NCBI GenBank assembly: GCA_036564195.1 | Contig: DATCLA010000145.1 | Location: 1-11,211 of the forward strand | Direction of reading: 5' to 3' | Length of the DNA: 11,211 bases | DNA from: DATCLA01 sp036564195 | GTDB lineage: Bacteria; Bacillota; UBA4882; UBA8346 | Shown: positions 6,362-11,211 of the stretch, piece after piece | How positions within the stretch are numbered: position 1 is the first letter of the stretch | Layout of the letters: the number at the start of each line of letters is the position of its first letter | The notes under the pieces: generated by a model | What the model was told of the DNA's origin: nothing | The model's database searches: none | What the model saw: the letters and a program-made list of their open reading frames with translations, nothing else | Position numbers and translations under genes: made by a program

Positions 6362-7069
6362 ATGACCTTTTTGATTATGATATTGTTTAGTGTTTGGGCT
6401 ATAATCTATCCGGCCACGGATTTTTATTGTCGCAGGATCAGCAGGTGTATTATTAAAAAAGGCAATCCTTCGCCAAAACTGCTCCATTTAAGTTTTGACG
6501 ATGGTCCGGATCCGCGCTATACTCCAGCAGTACTGAAGATTTTGGACCAGTTTGGGATCTCAGCCTCGTTTTTTTTAGTAGGTCGAAAAGTAGAGTCTCA
6601 CCCGGACTTGGTACGGCAAATCTGCAGGGCTGGTCATGAAATTGGCTCTCATACCTATCATCATCACCATGCCTATCTGATGGGTTATCAAAAGAGTAAA
6701 GCAACAGTTATGCAGAACATTACTTTATTACAATCGCTAACGGGAAAACCGTTAATCTGGTTCCGGCCACCCTGGGGCGCATTAAACCTTTTTCAATGGT
6801 TGGTAGTGAAGCAAAATCATTTGAAACCGGTATTATGGACCGCTAATGCCAATGACTGGCTTTTAACGACTACTCCGGAGCAGATTCAAACACTGTTGCT
6901 CGGGAAGGTTCAATCCGGAGCAATTATCCTGTTGCATGATTCCGGAGGTGAAGAGGGTGCCCCGCTAAATACCCTCAAGGCCCTGCCGCAAATAATTCAG
7001 AATTTTCAGTCGGAGGGTTATCAATTCGTTACATTGCAGGAACTAACGGGAGGAAAAAATTTAAAGTGA
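6362..7069 (+). CDS. Polysaccharide deacetylase (CE4, NodB domain), membrane-anchored
   Basis: Predicted metal-dependent deacetylase that removes N- or O-acetyl groups from an envelope polysaccharide such as peptidoglycan; 235 residues. A hydrophobic N-terminal segment (2-18) is probably an uncleaved membrane anchor. The NodB domain follows (about 38-225) with all five CE4 motifs: SFDDGPD (44-50, catalytic base Asp46, metal ligand Asp47), HTYHH (metal ligands His97 and His101), RPPWG (135-139), NDW (164-166) and LHDSG (191-195). The enzyme should therefore be active. The ATG has GAGGCGG 5-7 bases upstream. A TGA four codons earlier rules out a longer form. It lies 78 bases after the glycosyltransferase with no convincing promoter or terminator between, and overlaps the next gene by 4 bases. 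Acceptor polymer unknown; a spore-cortex or cell-wall role is equally possible. Confidence 0.93.
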   Translation: MTFLIMILFSVWAIIYPATDFYCRRISRCIIKKGNPSPKLLHLSFDDGPDPRYTPAVLKILDQFGISASFFLVGRKVESHPDLVRQICRAGHEIGSHTYHHHHAYLMGYQKSKATVMQNITLLQSLTGKPLIWFRPPWGALNLFQWLVVKQNHLKPVLWTANANDWLLTTTPEQIQTLLLGKVQSGAIILLHDSGGEEGAPLNTLKALPQIIQNFQSEGYQFVTLQELTGGKNLK

Positions 7070-7665
7070 AGCTTCGAAGAGGGTTGCAGGGTATAGTTAA
7101 AACCATTGACCGGCGCTATCTCACTAAGGTCAACGCCAATCCCATTCCCGGCTCCAAGTTAGGACTATTACTGCTGTGTTATCATCCCTATCAGGCCAAG
7201 CTTCCTCTATTTTTGGAGGAAGGGACCGTGATTAGTCCCGGTGCGTTAATAGGTGAATTTCATCTCTCCAATATCCGGATTACCGAAATTGCCCAAGAGA
7301 GTTCGCAGCGGTCTTTGGAATGGCGACTGCTGCAAATGCTTAAACAGGAGCTAACTGTCTTGGCTACTGCCTGCCTTAATGGTGAAGTCCGTGAGGAAGT
7401 GCAGGCGTTCTCTGGGACGCTGGTATTGGTGGCCGGGGCCAAACGGTTGGGATTTTCCGTAGTGCCGCTTTCAAATGGCTGGAATCGTTGGTGGTTAGGT
7501 ATCTGGGAGTCACTATTGCGGTCCATTTATTATTCCTTTCAAACCAAAAAGAAAACCGCACGATCATGGAAACTGGAACCGTCCGCGGTATGGATTTCCC
7601 GGAGTGAGCTTGTAAGACGGTATTCACAAGCTACAGTGGCTACCGAAAACGAAAAGACACGGTAA
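7066..7665 (+). CDS. YkoP-like conserved protein of unknown function
   Basis: A 199-residue basic protein. It resembles, by recollection of pattern and context, the YkoP-like family: a mid-N-terminal block LPLFLEEGTVISPGALIGEFHLSN (46-69, with DG-like and IxPGxxxGExH elements) and a C-terminal block with WESLLRSIYYSF (147-158), then a basic stretch and WISRSELVRRY (176-186). Members are uncharacterised. No signal peptide, clear membrane helix or catalytic motif is visible. Its GTG start overlaps the deacetylase stop (GTGA) and GGGAGG (7048-7053) is 12 bases upstream, so translation is probably coupled. The tight link to a deacetylase and a lipid-type glycosyltransferase suggests an accessory role in the same envelope process, for example substrate recruitment; this is inference from context. 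The gene is clearly real; the family name is less certain. Confidence 0.8.
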   Translation: MKLRRGLQGIVKTIDRRYLTKVNANPIPGSKLGLLLLCYHPYQAKLPLFLEEGTVISPGALIGEFHLSNIRITEIAQESSQRSLEWRLLQMLKQELTVLATACLNGEVREEVQAFSGTLVLVAGAKRLGFSVVPLSNGWNRWWLGIWESLLRSIYYSFQTKKKTARSWKLEPSAVWISRSELVRRYSQATVATENEKTR

Positions 7666-7701
7666 CTTAAACTAACCTACCAAAGTTTAGCGGAATCGAA
7701 C

Positions 7702-8406
7702 TTAATGTGAATTAAAAAACAATTTAAGCTGGTCAAATTCTTTCTGTTCCAGATGGTTAAAGAAGATACCTGACAAATAGAGTTGGGAATTGGTTGGATC
7801 GGGAGCGCTCCAAACACAATAGCCTTTAAGTTGAATCGGATTACCGCCAAGATTAAAGTGAAGCGTTACCAAACTATCAACTGGCAATAATTGTTTTAGA
7901 TTAATGCGGACGCCTCCAAAACTGATGGCTTCAATCGTCCCGCTCAGGCTGGTACAGTCCGCCAGCTGAATTGTTACCCGGCAATCAGGTGCGGGAGTCA
8001 TTGACCTAGGCGTCTTTGGCAAGACGGAGCAGCCACCGTTGTTTCTCTTCTTATTTAAATGGCAATAAGCTAGAATGGAATTCCAAGCTTCCAGTGAAAT
8101 ATCAAGAAACTTTACACCGTAGTAAACTTCTGAACCGGTTGTTCCTTGCGGTAGTTCCCTGTAGCGTATTTCAGCCAGGACGGGAATTTCGCCGGAATTA
8201 GGCAACCGGAAAACGAAACCAACCTGATCACCGATATTGAGTAACTGGTGGTTTTGGGGAATGTAAAACCTCAGTCCTCCGGTACTGATGTTTGTAGCGA
8301 CTGCGGATAGCGAAGTTGAACCGTCCGGGTTGACAAAACTAATTTTGATCTCCCCATGGAAGGGAGCACGTTCACTTATCCGTTGATTAATTATACCCGT
8401 TAGCAT
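7702..8406 (-). CDS. PilZ-domain protein, two PilZ-like domains with a short linker
   Basis: A 234-residue cytoplasmic protein with no signal peptide or membrane helix. The N-terminal domain (about 1-118) matches PilZ, the cyclic-di-GMP-binding fold: RxxxR (Arg9, Arg13) followed by NISTGG (Asn39, Ser41, Gly44) in the (D/N)xSxxG position, and a later YYGVKF strand. It may therefore bind c-di-GMP. After a linker of about 25-30 residues, a second domain (about 141-234) has the same strand pattern but EAISFGG at the motif, without the Asp/Asn and without RxxxR, so it is probably non-binding. The ATG at 8406 is chosen over an in-frame GTG at 8415: GGGAG (8415-8419) lies 8 bases before the ATG, and the paralogue upstream also begins MLxG. 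It lies 75 bases downstream of that paralogue on the same strand. Output partner unknown. Confidence 0.87.
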   Translation of the reverse strand: MLTGIINQRISERAPFHGEIKISFVNPDGSTSLSAVATNISTGGLRFYIPQNHQLLNIGDQVGFVFRLPNSGEIPVLAEIRYRELPQGTTGSEVYYGVKFLDISLEAWNSILAYCHLNKKRNNGGCSVLPKTPRSMTPAPDCRVTIQLADCTSLSGTIEAISFGGVRINLKQLLPVDSLVTLHFNLGGNPIQLKGYCVWSAPDPTNSQLYLSGIFFNHLEQKEFDQLKLFFNSH

Positions 8407-8412
8407 GAGGAT

Positions 8413-8419
8413 CACTCCC
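8413..8419 (-). promoter_or_regulatory. Ribosome binding site deciding the start of the short PilZ protein
   Basis: GGGAGTG on the minus strand overlaps the alternative GTG (8413-8415), which therefore cannot be its target. The ATG at 8404-8406 lies 8 bases after GGGAG. Confidence 0.5.
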
Positions 8420-8481
8420 GGATGAAAAACGTATTAATTCTATAGCAAAGGTAAAGCTATCAATACTGCCTTTAATTTGGT

Positions 8482-11124
8482 TTATAGTTTAGCGATTAAA
8501 TTTCGGAACTGTTCCATATGAGTAGTACTGAGATTTTTAAAGAATATTTCAGCTGAAAATCTGGTTTTACCAGGCCCCTTTGGTTCACAGTTGGTACAGG
8601 TTCCCTGGAGGTCGGTAATGCGGATCCCTTCACCAAAAATACTGATTCTTATAGCCGAATTTAACGGCAATTCCTTATCAATGTCTACCATAATACCCCC
8701 AACGTAGATTTGTTCGATTGAACATTGCAGCACCGGGCCGTTTTCCAGCTGAAGCGAGGCGGAAAGTGAAGCTAAACTAAAGGTGTTGCGCTGCTCCTTC
8801 CGGGGAAACGGGGTCACCGGTTTTTCCGTTAAGGGTGGATAGTTTTTGGGAATAGGCTTAGTAGCGCCTGAAACTGTACCGGATGAGGCCACACTTTGCG
8901 GCGCATGGTTTTGAATCAGTGCTTGAACGACTTGGTCGATGGCTTTCTGGTCTAAAGTGCGACGGTTCTCTCCCGGAGTATTAAGTTTAATCACCTTTCG
9001 GTTATCAGTCGCGGCAGATCTGGTCGGAACTGTGGCGCGAGACTTGGTCTGGTCACCTTGCTGAGTTAGAGTTTGGACAATTAAGTCAATCGATTTTTGG
9101 TCCATGACCCGGGTACTGTTGGGGTCGGGAAAGATCTTCTTCAGCTCCTGATATTTACCTGGTTGCCGGTTTGAAGCATCATAGGGCAACTGATTATCCG
9201 GGAATGTTTTAACCTCTTCCGGTTGCTTCTTTTTTAATGGTTGTTCATTAGTATTATGGGCATTAAATGAAGTCAATGATTGCTGATAAGAATTATTGTT
9301 CGATGTGGTGTTTTTCTTGCCACCACCTAAAGTTACAGTATGGCCGGGAGTAGTAGCCGCTGGTTCGGCTTTTTCCGTTACCGGGGCCGTTTCCGAACGA
9401 TTCTCCTCTTGCAGCAGGGACTGTACAAGTTTGTCGATGGCTTTTTGATCCATTGAAACTCCCAAAGAGCCCGGTGCTAAGGGAGGAATCACCGATCGTC
9501 CCTGAGGTGTTTTGGAAACCGGTTTTACTTTTGGAGTAACAGCATGAACAATTGCCTTTTGAGGATTGCCAATGTTCTTGTCGCTTTTAAGTTCTTCGGG
9601 AGGAAGCACCGGCTGTGGAGCGGGATTCGTTTTTGTTTTACCTAACGACTGATTAAAGCTGAGCCCTGTTTGCCCAGTTCCCGGCTGGAACGGCTGATCT
9701 TCAGCTGTTCCAGGCGTCAGTGCCGGTGCATCCATATCCATAATTATATCAGCCAGCGAGGTTCCGCCCATTAGAGGCGGAATGGTAGTCACATTATCCG
9801 ACTTAGGACTGGCGGTATCCCCGAACAACGGCTTGGCCTTGAGGTTCATCTCCGAACCGGAAGCTTGAGGTTGAACGGGCGGTACTTGATTGGCAATAGT
9901 TGAAAAATCATTAGTAAGATCCTGCCCGGTATTATCGGTTTTAGCAAAAGGGTCATAGTTAATTAAAAAATTGGTATAAGGAGCATTGGCTTGGTCTTCG
10001 GTCTCCGTATCCTGCAATAGATATTCAATTCCGCCCCGGGCTGTCGGATTGCGCTGTATTTCAGCTGAAGCTGAATTGCCGGGGTCAGGTTTAATCTCGG
10101 TATTTAAAGGTTGTTCCAAGACTGGATTATTACCAAGGGCAGTTGCGTCAGGTACCGGCTCTGATGAGCTTTTTGTTTCCCCGGCTGCTTCTGCCTGTAA
10201 TTTTTCGATCAGACGGTCAATCATCTCTTGGCTCAGGGATTGGGCCTGGAAATTTTTTTGCGGTGCGGGAGGAATTGCTAAAGATGCAGCCAACGCCTGA
10301 ATCGAATTCTGCACCGGAGTTGCCGGTTTTTCTTTAGTAACTGCCGCCATTTGGGCAGAAGCTGTCCTTTTGGTAACAGTCGCCGGTTTTTTAGCCGGAC
10401 CGCGTTGCTGTTCATTAATTGCCGTTGTCACCGGTTGATTCTCAAGCAACTCCGGGACACTTTTGAGCGGAGGCAAGTTGAAACCGGTATCCTGGAGCCT
10501 ATTTTTAGGTGCCGCCCCAGTTTCCTCGGCCAGGGCAGGTTGAATTGCTTCCGAAGGATCAATTGAAAAAACCTGCGGCTGCGGAGTGGCTTCAGGAAGA
10601 ACCGGAAGTGGCGTAATGGGAACTGTTACCGGAGGAATCTGAGTAAAAACTGAAGTCGGAGGGATATTTAACTTACCGGTCGCAGCGGAAGATACTTTTG
10701 CCGGGGTTGATTGCAGGGCTGCTCCAACCGTTGTTTGGGAAACAAAAGGAGCATAGGTAATTTCGGGTAAACCGGACCCACAGAAATCATGCAACATCTC
10801 CCAGGTAGTAGGTGAAAGCTCTATAAACATTACTCCGTAACAAACTACAGGATCCCCTTTTTGGTTGAGCGTGTTACAGAAATAATATACCTCGCTTTGG
10901 ATTTTGAATTCACCATGCTCGGGATGGTTAAGAATTAACAGGATTTTTTCATCGGGAACCAAAATCACTTTGCCTCTGGGGAGTATAAACTGCATTCCCT
11001 CCGGACTGAGGTTGGTGGTCTTGGCTAAGACCGATTCCTTGCTATTGATTTCAAAACGAATATTAACCTCGGCTTTTGAGGTAGGGCCTTCCGGGGAACG
11101 ACGATAAAAAAAACCTTTTAACAT
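8482..11124 (-). CDS. Large PilZ-type protein with two terminal PilZ-like domains and a ~660-residue repeat-bearing linker
   Basis: An 880-residue paralogue of the downstream short PilZ protein. Residues 1-118 align with it without gaps at the start (MLKGFFYRR against MLTGIINQR), with Arg9 kept, Arg13 replaced by Gly, and NLSPEG in the (D/N)xSxxG position. The last 100 residues match its second domain (IEQIYVGGIMVDI, then AEIFFKNL) and lack the binding residues. Between them lie about 660 residues rich in Pro, Thr, Gln, Ala and Ser with no Cys or Trp, predicted disordered. This linker carries four copies of a short helical motif (residues 298-310, 558-572, 674-688 and 724-738) and four xPPL motifs. 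No membrane segment is seen. The ATG at 11124 is preferred over one at 11151: a perfect GGAGGT lies 7 bases upstream and the other ATG overlaps a -10 box. It is first gene of a likely two-gene unit. Function unknown; a c-di-GMP-related scaffold is one possibility. Confidence 0.88.
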   Translation of the reverse strand: MLKGFFYRRSPEGPTSKAEVNIRFEINSKESVLAKTTNLSPEGMQFILPRGKVILVPDEKILLILNHPEHGEFKIQSEVYYFCNTLNQKGDPVVCYGVMFIELSPTTWEMLHDFCGSGLPEITYAPFVSQTTVGAALQSTPAKVSSAATGKLNIPPTSVFTQIPPVTVPITPLPVLPEATPQPQVFSIDPSEAIQPALAEETGAAPKNRLQDTGFNLPPLKSVPELLENQPVTTAINEQQRGPAKKPATVTKRTASAQMAAVTKEKPATPVQNSIQALAASLAIPPAPQKNFQAQSLSQEMIDRLIEKLQAEAAGETKSSSEPVPDATALGNNPVLEQPLNTEIKPDPGNSASAEIQRNPTARGGIEYLLQDTETEDQANAPYTNFLINYDPFAKTDNTGQDLTNDFSTIANQVPPVQPQASGSEMNLKAKPLFGDTASPKSDNVTTIPPLMGGTSLADIIMDMDAPALTPGTAEDQPFQPGTGQTGLSFNQSLGKTKTNPAPQPVLPPEELKSDKNIGNPQKAIVHAVTPKVKPVSKTPQGRSVIPPLAPGSLGVSMDQKAIDKLVQSLLQEENRSETAPVTEKAEPAATTPGHTVTLGGGKKNTTSNNNSYQQSLTSFNAHNTNEQPLKKKQPEEVKTFPDNQLPYDASNRQPGKYQELKKIFPDPNSTRVMDQKSIDLIVQTLTQQGDQTKSRATVPTRSAATDNRKVIKLNTPGENRRTLDQKAIDQVVQALIQNHAPQSVASSGTVSGATKPIPKNYPPLTEKPVTPFPRKEQRNTFSLASLSASLQLENGPVLQCSIEQIYVGGIMVDIDKELPLNSAIRISIFGEGIRITDLQGTCTNCEPKGPGKTRFSAEIFFKNLSTTHMEQFRNLIAKL
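8911..8955 (-). repeat. Linker motif copy 4 (LDQKAIDQVVQALIQ)
   Basis: Residues 724-738 of the 880-residue protein. It fits the shared pattern (M/L)DQK(A/S)IDxxVQxLxQ, predicted to be an amphipathic helix. Its DNA is close to copy 2 over the IDK/DQK codons. Confidence 0.75.
9061..9105 (-). repeat. Linker motif copy 3 (MDQKSIDLIVQTLTQ)
   Basis: Residues 674-688. Same pattern as copies 2 and 4, with Ser for Ala after DQK. Confidence 0.75.
9409..9453 (-). repeat. Linker motif copy 2 (MDQKAIDKLVQSLLQ)
   Basis: Residues 558-572. Nearly identical to copy 4 at the protein level. Confidence 0.75.
10195..10233 (-). repeat. Linker motif copy 1, divergent (SQEMIDRLIEKLQ)
   Basis: Residues 298-310. 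It keeps the Q..(I/M)ID..(I/V)(E/Q).L spacing but not DQK, so it is the most diverged copy. Confidence 0.55.
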
Positions 11125-11131
11125 CAGGTAT

Positions 11132-11137
11132 ACCTCC
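11132..11137 (-). promoter_or_regulatory. Ribosome binding site deciding the start of the large PilZ protein
   Basis: Perfect GGAGGT on the minus strand, 7 bases before the ATG at 11122-11124. The upstream ATG at 11149-11151 has no such site. Confidence 0.7.
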
Positions 11138-11155
11138 GGTAAAAATCTCATTATA

Positions 11156-11184
11156 ATTATAAGTCAAATTAAAGAATTTTTAAA
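11156..11184 (-). promoter_or_regulatory. Candidate promoter of the PilZ gene pair
   Basis: On the minus strand a perfect TATAAT (11156-11161) has TTTAAA (11179-11184, weak -35) 17 bases upstream. A second TATAAT (11150-11155) follows directly. The two form the 12-base palindrome TTATAATTATAA (11151-11162). Transcription would start around 11143-11149, just downstream of the unused ATG at 11151. Confidence 0.4.
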
Positions 11185-11211
11185 GTAATTTTTTGTAAAA
11201 ATATGCTATCA

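Noticed and set aside
7668..7689. Hairpin TAAACT-N10-AGTTTA between the YkoP-like and short PilZ genes as a two-way terminator
   Set aside because: The stem is only six mostly A-T pairs with a 10-base loop and no U-run on either strand, so the convergent gap of 36 bases has no convincing terminator.
8442..8460. Inverted repeat ATAGC-N9-GCTAT between the two PilZ genes as terminator or operator
   Set aside because: A five-base stem without a U-run is weak. A TTGATA/TAGAAT pair around it has a spacing of 15, too short for a confident promoter.
9986..10300. Plus-strand open frames opposite the linker of the large PilZ protein (also 10143-10337 and 10351-10566)
   Set aside because: They are by-products of the biased composition of the linker and have no ribosome binding sites or recognisable motifs.

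Overview
The window looks like a chromosomal segment of a low-to-moderate GC Gram-positive bacterium (Bacillota, Clostridia-like). The grounds are strong Shine-Dalgarno sequences, frequent GTG/TTG starts, AT-rich spacers, an MGDG-synthase-type glycosyltransferase beside a polysaccharide deacetylase and a YkoP-like protein, and a free-standing thiamine-binding (MTH1187/YqgV-type) protein. The species cannot be told from the sequence. There are no RNA genes, insertion sequences, CRISPR arrays or phage genes.

Layout. (a) 1-6: the first two codons of a minus-strand gene that runs off the left edge. (b) 7-337: an AT-rich divergent spacer. (c) 338-2687, plus strand: a probable operon of ogt (O6-alkylguanine repair), a HAD pyrimidine 5'-nucleotidase and an M29 metallo-aminopeptidase. 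(d) 2712-2790: a nested inverted repeat between convergent genes. (e) 2799-4115, minus: aspartate kinase with two ACT domains. (f) 4327-4566, minus: a small thiamine-binding-family protein that ends in a perfect 12-bp terminator stem. (g) 4567-5080: a gene-free spacer with a promoter for the next operon. (h) 5081-7665, plus: glycosyltransferase, polysaccharide deacetylase and YkoP-like protein, a probable cell-envelope operon. (i) 7702-11124, minus: two paralogous PilZ-type proteins, transcribed from a promoter near the right edge.

The most unusual part is the PilZ pair. Both proteins start MLxG and carry an N-terminal PilZ-type domain and a degenerate C-terminal PilZ-like domain, aligning almost without gaps at each end. 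The 234-residue protein joins the domains by a linker of about 25-30 residues. The 880-residue protein joins them by about 660 residues of Pro/Thr/Gln/Ala-rich, Cys- and Trp-free sequence, in which a short amphipathic motif (DQKxID..VQxL type) occurs four times and an xPPL motif four times. The larger protein has also lost the second Arg of the cyclic-di-GMP-binding RxxxR motif. This suggests a scaffold or sensor-effector pair that has diverged, not two redundant c-di-GMP receptors; that reading is inference.
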